From NCBI RefSeq assembly GCF_007856155.1, contig NZ_CP042266.1:4216001-4280000 (forward strand): 64,000 bases of DNA, in the 5' to 3' direction. The position numbers and the translations under genes are program-made. Source of the stretch: Streptomyces qinzhouensis. GTDB taxonomy: Bacteria; Actinomycetota; Actinomycetes; Streptomycetales; Streptomycetaceae. Positions 9,152 through 17,658 of the stretch are shown piece by piece. The notes beneath the pieces are model-generated. The model saw only the letters and a program-made list of their open reading frames with translations, searched no databases and had not been told where the DNA came from. How positions within the stretch are numbered: the stretch's first letter is position 1; the number at the start of each line of letters is the position of its first letter.

Positions 9152-10124
9152 TTTCCGCGGAAGCCTCACCGAGGACGAAGGCGGGGTCGACCTGGGCCGC
9201 CAGGTCGGCGCCTGTCTTCGCGTTGCCCCAGCTTTCGGCGTTCCGCAGATGGAAGTGGACCATCTGGCGGGTGTACCGCTCCCAGTCGCGCCGCTCATAG
9301 GTGTCCGCGACGGTGTCCAGCAGGATCTGCAGGGCGGCGCGGTTCGCCGGTTCCAGCAGGTCGTACGGTTTCGGGCGGCCCTTCTCCATCGCCCTTACCC
9401 AGTCCGAGTGGCCGACGGCGACCAGCAGATCGTCGCCGACCTGCTCGCGCAGGAAGTCGAGGTCGTCCTCGCCCTGCACCTTGTTGCCGACGACCTTCAG
9501 CGCGACGCCGAAATCGCGTGCGTACTCCTTGTACTGACGGTAGACGGAGACGCCCTTGCGGGTCGGCTCGGCGACCAGGAACGTCATGTCGAAGCGGGTG
9601 AACATGCCGGAGGCGAAGGAGTCCGATCCGGCGGTCATATCGACCACGACGTACTCGTCACGTCCGTCGACCAGATGGTTCAGGCACAGCTCCACCGCCC
9701 CGACCTTGGAGTGGTAGCAGGCCACACCGAGGTCCGACTCCGTGAAGGGGCCGGTCGCCATCAGCCTGATCACGGCGGAGTCCAGCCGGACCGGGCGGGC
9801 GCAGGCGTCGTAGACGGGATTCTCCTCCCCGACCCGCAGCAGTCTGGAGCCCTCGCCCGGCGGGGTGGTTTTGATCATGGTTTCGGCGGAGGCGATCCGG
9901 GGGTTGGTGCCGCGCAGATAGTCCTTGATGAGGGGTAGTTGGGCGCCCATGGCGGGCAGTGCTGCGGCCTCGTCGTCGTCGAGGCCGAGGGCCGCGCCCA
10001 GATGCTGGTTGATATCGGCGTCCACGGCGACGACCGGGGCCCCGTCCGCGGCCAGATGCCGGATGAAGAGCGAGGACAGCGTGGTCTTTCCGCTGCCGCC
10101 CTTCCCCACGAAAGCGATCTTCAT
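9129..10124 (-). CDS. MinD/CooC-type P-loop ATPase
   Basis: A 331-residue cytoplasmic protein opening with the deviant Walker A KGGSGKTT at residues 8-15 and VDADINQ shortly after, the pattern of CooC/MinD ATPases that insert metals or position proteins. The ATG at 10124 has AGGTG just upstream; a GTG six bases earlier is possible. It is divergent from the Fic-fold gene, about 97 bases apart, and that arrangement suggests a shared promoter. No metal enzyme lies next to it, so a maturation role cannot be assigned. Confidence 0.78.
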   Translation of the reverse strand: MKIAFVGKGGSGKTTLSSLFIRHLAADGAPVVAVDADINQHLGAALGLDDDEAAALPAMGAQLPLIKDYLRGTNPRIASAETMIKTTPPGEGSRLLRVGEENPVYDACARPVRLDSAVIRLMATGPFTESDLGVACYHSKVGAVELCLNHLVDGRDEYVVVDMTAGSDSFASGMFTRFDMTFLVAEPTRKGVSVYRQYKEYARDFGVALKVVGNKVQGEDDLDFLREQVGDDLLVAVGHSDWVRAMEKGRPKPYDLLEPANRAALQILLDTVADTYERRDWERYTRQMVHFHLRNAESWGNAKTGADLAAQVDPAFVLGEASAEISAPLPA

Positions 10125-10220
10125 GTTCACCTAGGGTAGTGCCGACATTCCCCTGTGTTGTCAAGTCGGGTGAAGAAGACCACTCAAAAGGGGGACGTAC
10201 GCCGGGGGCGCGTAGCCTCC

Positions 10221-11066
10221 ATGACTATGAGGACGAACGCCGTGCCCGCCCCCTCCGTCGATCCGCTCGCAGCCCTCGGTGAACTGCCGGGAGTGCCCGA
10301 GGCCGTTGCTTCCGTACGGATCGCGGTCGACCGGGTCTACGGTCACCGGATCATGCGGCGGCGCAGCACCGAGGTGACATCGGAGGCCGCGCTCCGCGGG
10401 GCCCGGGGTTCGGCGGCGCTGGCCGGCGCGGACTGGGCGCTGGAGGAGGTCCGCAGGCGTACGGACTTCGGCACCGAGAGCGAGGCGCATACGGTCGGGG
10501 CGGCGCTCAGGCTCTCCGCCGAGGCCGGTCAACTGCTCTCCGTCTGGCGTCAGTCGCCGCTGCGGGTCCTGGCCCGGCTGCATCTGGTCGCGGCGGGTGG
10601 CGGTCGCGACGACGGTACGGTCGGCCGGCCGCGGCTGGCCGGGGAGGCGGTCGACGAGCCGCTGGTGACGGCTCCGCTGCCGGACGCCACGGAGCTGAGC
10701 GGCCGACTGGAGGGGCTGGCCGGGCTGATCGTGGCGGGCAGCGCCGCCCCGGCGCTGGTGAACGCGGCCGTGGTCCACGGCGAGCTGCTGGCGCTGCGCC
10801 CCTTCGGCTCGTACAACGGCCCGGTGGCGCGGGCGGCTCAGCGGATCGTGCTGATCGGCAGCGGGCTGGACCCGAAATCGATCTGCCCGGCCGAGGTCGG
10901 CCATGCCGAGCTGGGGCGGGAGGCTTACGCGGCGGCCCTGGAGGGCTATATGTCGGGTACGGCGGAGGGGATGGGCGCCTGGATCGCCCACTGCGGCCGA
11001 GCGGTGGAGCTGGGTGCACGCGAGTCCACCGCGGTCTGCGAGGCGCTCCAGCGCGGAGCGGCCTGA
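10221..11066 (+). CDS. Fic-fold protein with degenerate active-site motif
   Basis: A 281-residue protein, all helical by appearance. Near residues 190-215 it has HGELLALRPFGSYNGPVARA, which aligns with the Fic/Doc core HPFxDGNGR, but the catalytic histidine and the acidic residue are gone. AMP-transfer activity is therefore unlikely. Orthologues in streptomycetes are often labelled oxidoreductase, for which nothing in the sequence speaks. Start at ATG 10221, where two ATGs lie six bases apart. It is followed by a palindromic hairpin and then the 6S-like RNA region. Confidence 0.65.
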   Translation: MTMRTNAVPAPSVDPLAALGELPGVPEAVASVRIAVDRVYGHRIMRRRSTEVTSEAALRGARGSAALAGADWALEEVRRRTDFGTESEAHTVGAALRLSAEAGQLLSVWRQSPLRVLARLHLVAAGGGRDDGTVGRPRLAGEAVDEPLVTAPLPDATELSGRLEGLAGLIVAGSAAPALVNAAVVHGELLALRPFGSYNGPVARAAQRIVLIGSGLDPKSICPAEVGHAELGREAYAAALEGYMSGTAEGMGAWIAHCGRAVELGARESTAVCEALQRGAA

Positions 11067-11242
11067 TCCGGCGGTGACTGCCTGATCCGGCAGTGGGGAG
11101 ACCGGCCGGCTCCGCCCGGATGAGGCGCCTGGGTCCGGATGAAGACGCCGGGGCCGGATGAGGTGCCAGGTCCGGACGGTCGCCCGCTGCGGTCGGTCGG
11201 TGGAGCCGGGGCGGGGCGACGGGTCCGGGCCCGGACAGGGTT

Positions 11243-11270
11243 GCGGCGGTACCGGTTCCGGTACCGCCGC
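11243..11270 (+). terminator. Palindromic hairpin after the Fic-fold gene
   Basis: A 13-bp perfect inverted repeat with only two bases between the arms (11243-11255 and 11258-11270), in the convergent gap between the Fic-fold gene and the HAD gene. It is a typical streptomycete terminator and could act in both directions. Confidence 0.65.
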
Positions 11271-11283
11271 TGGCATGTCCGCC

Positions 11284-11526
11284 GAGTTACCAAGCGTCCT
11301 CGATGATGCGCCCATCAGGCCGGGAACTTTGCCCTTCACCTGGTGCGGCTGGCCCGTATTCGACGGGTCGACGTCGCGTGGGTGCCCGGTTTTCATGCTC
11401 GGTCCGTGGGGCCTTTTATGCGTTTACTAGGTGATCCTCTCGGATGTCCTTGGTCTCGCGGGCCGTTGAATCCTTTGTACTCCTGCGGGCAGGGAAGCGG
11501 AACCCCTGCCCGCACTTCTTTACTTT
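11284..11526 (+). ncRNA. Candidate 6S-like RNA (scr3559-type)
   Basis: The gap between the Fic-fold gene and the HAD-IB gene has the folding potential of 6S RNA. An outer stem GAG..ACCAAG (11284-11294) pairs with CTTGGTCTC (about 11449-11457). A central bubble follows, then an inner arm closed by GGCCCG/CGGGTC around an apical loop near 11355. From memory, the S. coelicolor 6S-like RNA scr3559 lies in the equivalent gap beside SCO3559. The plus orientation is inferred from the downstream terminator with a T-rich tail. Ends are estimates and no convincing promoter was found. Confidence 0.45.
11484..11526 (+). terminator. Intrinsic terminator with T-rich tail
   Basis: An 11-bp stem (11484-11494 with 11504-11514) and a 9-base loop are followed by CTTCTTTACTTTT. 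It is one of few classical U-tailed terminators in the window. It lies more than 400 bases beyond the nearest protein gene on the plus strand, which argues for a separate non-coding transcript. Confidence 0.75.
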
Positions 11527-11531
11527 TAGCT

Positions 11532-12539
11532 TCAAATAGGGAGGAAACGGTCGGTGGAGCGACCGATGAGGCGACCGGTGGCGCGACGGGTGGTGCCGGA
11601 GGCGCCCGCCTTGGCTCCACCGGCCCCGGCGGGCGTACGGGCCGCCTGGGCGACGACCCGGGCCGCCCCGGCGCCGGAGACGGCGCGGGCCGCCGCGGCG
11701 GCGCCGTTCCGGCGGCGAGCGGCGTACCAGACCAGCCCGGCGGTCGCCGCCGCCGCGCCCACTGCGGCCGCCGCCATCAGCGCGGGGCGCGGCGGCATCG
11801 AGAGGGCGGGCAGCCGCTGCTTCAGCCGGACCGGCCGGTTGAAGACCAGAACCGGCCAGTCCCGGGCGGTCGCCTCCCGGCGGAGTGCCCGGTCGGGATT
11901 GACCGCGTAAGGATGGCCGACGGACTCCAGCATCGGCACATCGGTGATGGAATCGCTGTATGCGTAGCAGCGGGAGAGGTCGTATCCCTCGGACTCGGCG
12001 AGTTCCCTGATCGCTTCCGCTTTTGTCGGCCCGTAGGCGTAGTACTCGACTTCACCGGTGAAACAGCCGTCGTCGCCGACCACCATGCGGGTGGCAACGA
12101 CCCGATCGGCGCCCAGAAGTTCACCGATGGGCTCGACGACCTCGGCGCCGGAGGTGGACACGATGACGACATCGCGGCCCGCGGTGTGGTGCTCCTCGAT
12201 GAGGGAAGCGGCTTCGTCGTAGATGATCGGGTCGATCAGGTCATGGAGCGTCTCGGCGACGATCTCCTTCACCTGCTGAACGTTCCAGCCCTTGCAGAGG
12301 GCCGAGAGATACTCGCGCATCCCCTCCATCTGGTCGTGGTCGGCGCCGCCCGCGAGAAAAACGAACTGGGCATACGCGGTCCGCAGTACGGCCCGGCGGT
12401 TGATCAGGCCACCGTGGTAGAAGGACTTGCTGAAGGTCAGCGTCGAAGACTTCGCAATGACCGTCTTGTCCAGGTCAAAGAACGCGGCTGTGCGAGGCAA
12501 GGAGTGGTTTTCCACGACCCGAGCATAGGTGGCCTCCAT
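11532..12539 (-). CDS. HAD-IB family phosphatase, membrane-tailed
   Basis: A 335-residue protein with the HAD catalytic motifs in order: FFDLDKT with nucleophile Asp22 and acid Asp24, VIVSTSG, GPTKAEA and YSDSITD. This is the SerB-like HAD-IB group, annotated in streptomycetes as inhibition-of-morphological-differentiation protein. A hydrophobic segment near residue 250-270 and an Ala/Arg-rich tail suggest membrane attachment. Start placed at ATG 12539, with no strong ribosome site. The substrate is likely a phosphomonoester but unknown. Confidence 0.85.
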   Translation of the reverse strand: MEATYARVVENHSLPRTAAFFDLDKTVIAKSSTLTFSKSFYHGGLINRRAVLRTAYAQFVFLAGGADHDQMEGMREYLSALCKGWNVQQVKEIVAETLHDLIDPIIYDEAASLIEEHHTAGRDVVIVSTSGAEVVEPIGELLGADRVVATRMVVGDDGCFTGEVEYYAYGPTKAEAIRELAESEGYDLSRCYAYSDSITDVPMLESVGHPYAVNPDRALRREATARDWPVLVFNRPVRLKQRLPALSMPPRPALMAAAAVGAAAATAGLVWYAARRRNGAAAAARAVSGAGAARVVAQAARTPAGAGGAKAGASGTTRRATGRLIGRSTDRFLPI

Positions 12540-12852
12540 TCGGCGTACGCTCCGGCGTGTGGGTTTGCCTGAGAAGGCTCTCGGGTACACCATGGAAGTC
12601 ACGGATCGTTCGCGACCGTGCTAACCCGGTCCGGCTCCTCCCCCCCCCGAGCCGGCCGGAGAGGCGACCCCCGCTCTCCCCCCCGGCGGGGGTCGTCGCA
12701 TGTCCGGACGGGTTTTCTTCCCGCCGCAAGATCCACCGTGCTCGACCTCCCCTTCATGCTGCGCTGTGGGCCCGGCTCTCCGAACACTCTGCATCGTCAC
12801 TGTGCGTGATGGAAGGGGTGCGTAGGGGGAGTCACTGGTATGGGCGACCAAG

Positions 12853-12899
12853 TTATTCACAAGTGGTCGGTCATCCACAGTTTTTCAGCAAGATCCACA
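12853..12899 (+). promoter_or_regulatory. Array of three DnaA-box-like 9-mers
   Basis: TTATTCACA (12853), TCATCCACA (12871) and AGATCCACA (12891) lie in one orientation with starts 18 and 20 bases apart, close to two helical turns. Each is one to three bases from TTATCCACA. They sit in the 467-base divergent gap between the HAD gene and ssd. The rest of that gap (12540-12850) holds C-runs and GC-rich sequence with no gene recognised. Confidence 0.45.
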
Positions 12900-13006
12900 C
12901 GATTTTCCGGTGCGCCGCACCGTGATTCCACCCGCGTAGTTCGCGGACATCAGGAATCACCGATCCCGTTTCGCTGCGGGATCGCGGCAAACAAGGGGTG
13001 GAGAGC

Positions 13007-14131
13007 GTGGCTGGATCCTTCACATCGCGGCGGCAGACGACCGAGGAAGGGCGCGGGCGAGGCCCGCTGATCCTCACCGAGGACATGGAACTGCTCGACG
13101 ATCTGCTGCGGCTGTGCGCCGCCGCCGGAGCCGAGCCAGAGGTTCGTGCGCGGGTACCCGAGCGCGGGGAGAGCTGGGCGGACGCGCCGCTGGTCCTGGT
13201 CGGCGACGATGCCGCGGCGCACTGCCGGGGCGCCGGCCGGCGGAGCGGAGTGCTGCTCGTGGGGCGGGACCGGGAAGGGGAGGGGACCGTCGGCTTCGTC
13301 GAGCCCGCGCTCTGGCGGCGTGCGGTGGAGATCGGCGCCGAATCCGTGGTGCGGCTGCCCGACGCGGAGGGCTGGCTGGTCGGCCGTATCGCCGATGTCG
13401 TCGAGGGCGCCGGACAGCAGGCGCTGACGGTCGGGGTCCTCGGTGGCCGGGGCGGTGCCGGGGCGTCCACCCTGGCCGGTGCCCTGGCGGTGTCCGCCGC
13501 CGGAGCCGGGGTGCGCACCCTGCTCGTCGACGGCGACCCCCTCGGCGGCGGCCTCGACGTCCTGCTCGGCGGTGAGCGGTCCGAAGGACTCCGCTGGCCG
13601 GATTTCATCGGCACCAGGGGGAGGCTCGCGGGCGGTGCGCTGGAGGAGTCCCTGCCCGAACTGCACGGTCTGCGGGTCCTGAGCTGGGACCGGGGCGCGG
13701 ACACGACCGTTCCGCCGGAGGCGGTGCGGTCCGTGCTGGCCGCTGCCCGCAGGCGTGGCGGGGCCGTCGTGGTGGATCTGCCGCGCCACTTCGACGACGG
13801 CACACGCGAGGCGCTGGCCCAGGTGGACATCGGCCTGCTGGTGGTCCCCGGCGAACTGCGGGCGGTCGCCGCGGCCGGCCGGGTGGCGGCCGCGGCGGGC
13901 CCGGCCCTCAAGGACCTCAGGGTCGTCACCTGCGGCCCCTACAGCGGGGGGCTCGACGAGCAGTGGATCGCCGCCGCCCTCGGGCTGCCGCTCGCCGGTG
14001 AGCTGCCCCGGGAGCCCGGTCTGCGGCCCGGATGGGACGCAGGCGTCCCGCCGGGCGGCTCGGACGGACCGCTGGCGCGTTTCTGCGCGGCCTTCTGGGA
14101 CCGGGCCCTCGGCGGGGACGTGGTCGCATGA
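13007..14131 (+). CDS. ssd: Septum-site-determining protein Ssd / CpaE-like ATPase
   Basis: A 374-residue protein with a divergent receiver-like N-terminal half and a MinD-superfamily ATPase half beginning VGVLGGRGGAGAST, where the usual Walker A lysine is replaced by alanine. DGDPLGGGLD and DLPRHF follow as the switch and Walker B regions. In actinobacteria this protein heads the Tad operon and may localise the machine. GTG at 13007 is preferred over GTG 12998 because GGAG is correctly spaced before it. The stop overlaps the tadA start (ATGA). Confidence 0.85.
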   Translation: MAGSFTSRRQTTEEGRGRGPLILTEDMELLDDLLRLCAAAGAEPEVRARVPERGESWADAPLVLVGDDAAAHCRGAGRRSGVLLVGRDREGEGTVGFVEPALWRRAVEIGAESVVRLPDAEGWLVGRIADVVEGAGQQALTVGVLGGRGGAGASTLAGALAVSAAGAGVRTLLVDGDPLGGGLDVLLGGERSEGLRWPDFIGTRGRLAGGALEESLPELHGLRVLSWDRGADTTVPPEAVRSVLAAARRRGGAVVVDLPRHFDDGTREALAQVDIGLLVVPGELRAVAAAGRVAAAAGPALKDLRVVTCGPYSGGLDEQWIAAALGLPLAGELPREPGLRPGWDAGVPPGGSDGPLARFCAAFWDRALGGDVVA

Positions 14132-15273
14132 GCTCGGTGCTGCTGGACGCGGTGCGGCGGCGGCTCGCGGAGAGCGGAGCCGAGCCCACCCCGGCGCGGG
14201 TCGCGGCCGCCCTGCGGGCCCAGGGGCGTCTGCTGGGCGATGCGGAGATCCTCGGCGGTACGGAATCCCTCCGCTGCGAACTGGTCGGCACCGGACCGCT
14301 GGAGCCGCTGCTGGCCGACCCGGCCGTGACGGACGTGCTGGTATCGGCGCCCGACCGGGTCTGGGTCGACCGGGGCCACGGCCTGGAGCGGGCGGGGATC
14401 ACCTTCGCCGACGCTGCCTCCGTGCGCCGGCTGGCCCAGCGGCTCGCCGCCGTGGCGGGCCGTCGGCTGGACGACGCCCGGCCATGGGTGGACGCCCGGC
14501 TGCCGGACGGGACCCGGATGCATGCCGTCATTCCCCCGGTCGCCGTCGGCTCGACCTGCCTGTCGCTGCGGACGGTCCGGCCCCGGGCTTTCACGCTCCC
14601 CGAACTGACGGCCGAGGGCACGGTGCCGCCCGGCGGCGACCGGCTGCTGGCGGCGCTGGTCGCGGCCCGGGCCTCGTTCCTCATCAGCGGCGGTACGGGC
14701 AGTGGGAAGACCACCCTGCTCTCCGCCCTCCTCGGCCTCGTCGCGGAGCGCGAGCGGATCGTTCTCGCCGAGGACGCCTCGGAACTGCGGCCCGACCACC
14801 CCCATGTGGTCCGTCTCGAATCCCGCCCCGCCAACCAGGAGGGCGCGGGCCGGGTCACCCTGCGGGATCTGGTCCGGCAGGCACTGCGGATGCGCCCCGA
14901 CCGGATTGTCGTCGGGGAGGTGCGTGGTGCCGAAGTGACCGAGTTGCTCGCCGCGCTGAACACGGGTCACCAGGGTGCGGGGACCGTTCACGCGAACGCG
15001 GCGGCCGACGTGCCCGCCCGCCTGGAAGCCCTCGGCACCGCCGCCGGGCTGGACCGGGCCGCCCTCCACAGCCAGCTGGCGGCGGCACTCGACGTGGTGA
15101 TCCATCTCGTCCGGGGCTCCGGCGGGCACCGCCGGATCGCCGAGATTCATGTACTGGAGCGCGGTCCGGCGGGCTTGGTAACAACGGTCCCCGCAGTGCG
15201 CCACGGCGGCGATTCCTTGGTGTACGAACGCGGCTGGGAGCGGTTGCGGGATCTGATCGGGGGCGCGTGGTGA
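14128..15273 (+). CDS. tadA: TadA/CpaF secretion ATPase
   Basis: A 381-residue VirB11-like ATPase that powers Flp pilus assembly at the inner membrane. The N-terminal domain precedes the Walker A motif GGTGSGKTT near residue 190. EDASELRP, a Walker B region in RPDRIVVGEVRG and the histidine box TGHQGAGTVHAN follow. Start ATG overlaps the ssd stop by four bases, and its own stop overlaps tadB, so translation is coupled through the operon. Confidence 0.93.
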   Translation: MSSVLLDAVRRRLAESGAEPTPARVAAALRAQGRLLGDAEILGGTESLRCELVGTGPLEPLLADPAVTDVLVSAPDRVWVDRGHGLERAGITFADAASVRRLAQRLAAVAGRRLDDARPWVDARLPDGTRMHAVIPPVAVGSTCLSLRTVRPRAFTLPELTAEGTVPPGGDRLLAALVAARASFLISGGTGSGKTTLLSALLGLVAERERIVLAEDASELRPDHPHVVRLESRPANQEGAGRVTLRDLVRQALRMRPDRIVVGEVRGAEVTELLAALNTGHQGAGTVHANAAADVPARLEALGTAAGLDRAALHSQLAAALDVVIHLVRGSGGHRRIAEIHVLERGPAGLVTTVPAVRHGGDSLVYERGWERLRDLIGGAW

Positions 15274-16118
15274 CCCCGGTCGAGCCGGTGCATGCCGTGC
15301 TGCTGTGCGCGATGGCGTCCGCCGTGCTGCTGATGGACGGCCGGGGCCGCGGTCGGCGGGCGAAGCTGGTGCTCGCCGGGTGCGGGGCGGTACGGCCGAC
15401 GCCCGGGCCGCGGTGGCGGTGGCCTGCCTTCGGGACATGCGCCCGGGGCGAATGGCTGTGCGGGGCCGGTGCGCTGGCTTTCGCGGTCCTGGCGGAGTCG
15501 GTGGTCCCGCTGCTGGTCGGGGTCCTGGCCGTGCCGCTGGTCCGGCGGGCCCGCCGGATCCGTGAGCGGGAGCGGGCGAGGGTCCGGCGGGCGGAGGAGG
15601 TCATCGCCCTGTGCGGCTCCCTGGCGGCGGAGTTGAGAGCGGGTCTCCAGCCCGGGCAGGCGCTGGCCGTGGTCGGGGCCGGACGGGCGCTGGGGACCGC
15701 CGAGCCCGCAGTGCTCGCGGCGGCCAGGTTCGGCGGCGATGTGCCCCGTGCCCTGCGGGACGCGGCGGCGGAGCCAGGAGCCGAGGGACTGTCCGGGATC
15801 GCCGCCTGCTGGAGCGTGGCCGTCGGCAGCGGGGCGGGGCTGGCGGCCGGCCTGGACCGGCTGGAGGCCGCTCTCCGGGCCGAACACGATCAGCGGGAGG
15901 ACCTGGACGCCCAACTGGCGGGCGCCCGCTCCACGATCGTCCTGCTGGCCTTCCTGCCCTTGGTGGCCCTCGGCCTGGGGTCGGCGCTGGGCGCGGATCC
16001 GCTGAGGGTGCTGCTGCACACTCCCGAGGGCCTGTTCTGTCTGCTGGCCGGTGCCGCGCTGGAGGCGGCCGGGCTCTGCTGGGCCGCGCGGATCGTCCAC
16101 CGGGGGCGGTTCCGGTGA
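15270..16118 (+). CDS. tadB: TadB-like inner-membrane platform protein
   Basis: A 282-residue protein with two N-terminal membrane segments, a cytoplasmic helical type II secretion F domain (EVIALCGSLAAELRAGLQPG), and two more membrane segments near the C-terminus. This is the TadB topology: a platform that couples TadA to pilin extraction. It starts with a GTG overlapping the tadA stop; an adjacent GTG three bases upstream is equally possible. Confidence 0.85.
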   Translation: MTPVEPVHAVLLCAMASAVLLMDGRGRGRRAKLVLAGCGAVRPTPGPRWRWPAFGTCARGEWLCGAGALAFAVLAESVVPLLVGVLAVPLVRRARRIRERERARVRRAEEVIALCGSLAAELRAGLQPGQALAVVGAGRALGTAEPAVLAAARFGGDVPRALRDAAAEPGAEGLSGIAACWSVAVGSGAGLAAGLDRLEAALRAEHDQREDLDAQLAGARSTIVLLAFLPLVALGLGSALGADPLRVLLHTPEGLFCLLAGAALEAAGLCWAARIVHRGRFR

Positions 16119-16897
16119 GCCCGGACGGAATCGGGCGCCCGGTGGAGCTGCTCGCGGCGGTGTCGGGGCTGGTGTTCTCGGCTCTGCCGGCCCTCTCCGC
16201 TCTCGCGGCCCGTCGCCGGGAGCGCCGGACCAGGCTGCGCGCCGACCGTCTGCTGGGCCGGGAACGGGCCCGCCTCAGGTGGCGGCCCGCCTGGCGGGTG
16301 TGGGCGCGGAGCTGGGGCCCGCCGCTCGGCGCCTTCACCGGAGGCTGTGTCCTCGTCGGCGGTCTGCCCGGCTGTGCCATGGGGGTGGTCGCGGGCTGCG
16401 CGGTCCACCTGTGGCGGCGTCACCGGCCGCCCGGTGCCCGGGCGGAGGAGACGGCGGCGGCCCACCGGCTTCCTCTCGCCGCGGACCTCCTGGCCGCCTG
16501 CGTATCCGCCGGTGCCGGGCCGCGGGAGGCGGCCGAGGCCGTCGGGGAGTCCCTGGGCGGCCCGGTCGGTGAGCAACTCGTCCGTACCGCCGCCGAACTG
16601 CGGCTCGGCGGTGAACCCGACCGGGCGTGGGGCACGTTCGCCCGCATACCGGGAGCCGGGGAACTGGCGCGCTGTCTGAGCCGGGCCGATGCCACGGGCG
16701 CCCCCGCGGCGGAGCCGGTCGCCCGGCAGGCGGAGCGCCTCCGGGCCGCCCGGGCCCGGGCCGCGACCGCCCGGGCCCGCCGGGCCCAGGTCCTGGTCAC
16801 CGCGCCGGTGGGGCTGTGCTTCCTGCCCGCGTTCCTCGCGGTGGGGGTGGCGCCCGTCGCCATCGGCCTGGCATCCGGGCTGCTCGACCGCGCCTGA
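16115..16897 (+). CDS. tadC: TadC-like inner-membrane platform protein
   Basis: A 260-residue partner of TadB with a membrane anchor near the N-terminus, further membrane segments near 70-100, a soluble F-domain region (LAADLLAACVSAGAGPREAAE) and a C-terminal membrane hairpin (APVGLCFLPAFLAVGV). The GTG start overlaps the tadB stop. The basic segment after the first membrane helix is Arg-rich, as usual in these proteins. Confidence 0.82.
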   Translation: MSPDGIGRPVELLAAVSGLVFSALPALSALAARRRERRTRLRADRLLGRERARLRWRPAWRVWARSWGPPLGAFTGGCVLVGGLPGCAMGVVAGCAVHLWRRHRPPGARAEETAAAHRLPLAADLLAACVSAGAGPREAAEAVGESLGGPVGEQLVRTAAELRLGGEPDRAWGTFARIPGAGELARCLSRADATGAPAAEPVARQAERLRAARARAATARARRAQVLVTAPVGLCFLPAFLAVGVAPVAIGLASGLLDRA

Positions 16898-17036
16898 CGC
16901 GGCACACAAGGCCGCGGAGCCCTTGGGAACACCCGGGAGCCCGTCCCGGCGCCAGGACGGGCCGGTCGTCCGTCGGTCCGTCCGTGAACTTTCGTATCGG
17001 ATCCGATCAGGATCCTTCGAGTCCGAGGAGTCTTCG

Positions 17037-17291
17037 ATGAAGAACGACAACGACAACGTATGTGCCGGTGCCGGGAAGCCCGGCGAGGAGCGTCCGGGGG
17101 ACGCAGTGCGGCAACGGCCGCGCGGAAATCGCGGGGCGGGCGGAGACCGGGGGATGGCCACCGCCGAGTACGCGGTGGGAACCGTCGCCGCCTGTGCTCT
17201 GGCGGCGGTCCTCTATCGGATCGTCACCGGTGGAAGCGTCACCCGCGGACTGGAATCCCTGATCGGCGAGGCACTCAGTGCGCCGTTCTGA
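17037..17291 (+). CDS. Flp-type pilin (DUF4244)
   Basis: An 84-residue prepilin candidate. After a basic, disordered leader of about 40 residues comes G-MATAEY, which fits the Flp prepilin cleavage motif (Gly, then Glu and Tyr at +5 and +6), followed by one hydrophobic helix and a very short mature C-terminus. This would be the pilus subunit of the operon. The ATG has GAGGAG six bases upstream. About 140 non-coding bases separate it from tadC, leaving room for a separate promoter. Confidence 0.85.
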   Translation: MKNDNDNVCAGAGKPGEERPGDAVRQRPRGNRGAGGDRGMATAEYAVGTVAACALAAVLYRIVTGGSVTRGLESLIGEALSAPF

Positions 17292-17658
17292 GCCGGGTAC
17301 CGGCGCCCGGGACCGGGGCTCGGTGACGGCGGAGGCCGCGGTGGCGATCCCGGCGCTGGTCGCGCTGGTCGCGGCCTTCCTGTGGGCGCTGACGGCCGCG
17401 GTGGCGCAGATCCGCTGTGTGGACGCCGCGTATGCGGGCGCCCGGGCGGCGGCGCGGTCCGAACCCCGGTCGGTGGTCCTGGAAGCGGCCCGGGCGGCGG
17501 CTCCCACCGGGGCCCGGATCAGGGTCCATCGCGCGGGCGACTTCTGGCGCGTCCGGGTGGAGTCCCCGTCGCCGGGCCCCGGGAGCCTGGCGCTCACCTT
17601 GAGCGCGGAGGCCGCGGTTCGCGCGGAGGAGACCGCGGCGGGGGTGGCCGGGTGGTGA
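17278..17658 (+). CDS. tadE: TadE-family minor pseudopilin
   Basis: A 126-residue protein with the TadE signature G-SVTAEAAVA followed by a hydrophobic helix to about residue 42 and a small periplasmic domain. The GTG start lies inside the end of the pilin gene, a 14-base overlap. TadE proteins are minor pilins processed by the Tad prepilin peptidase. No such peptidase gene is present in this window. Confidence 0.85.
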   Translation: MRRSEPGTGARDRGSVTAEAAVAIPALVALVAAFLWALTAAVAQIRCVDAAYAGARAAARSEPRSVVLEAARAAAPTGARIRVHRAGDFWRVRVESPSPGPGSLALTLSAEAAVRAEETAAGVAGW

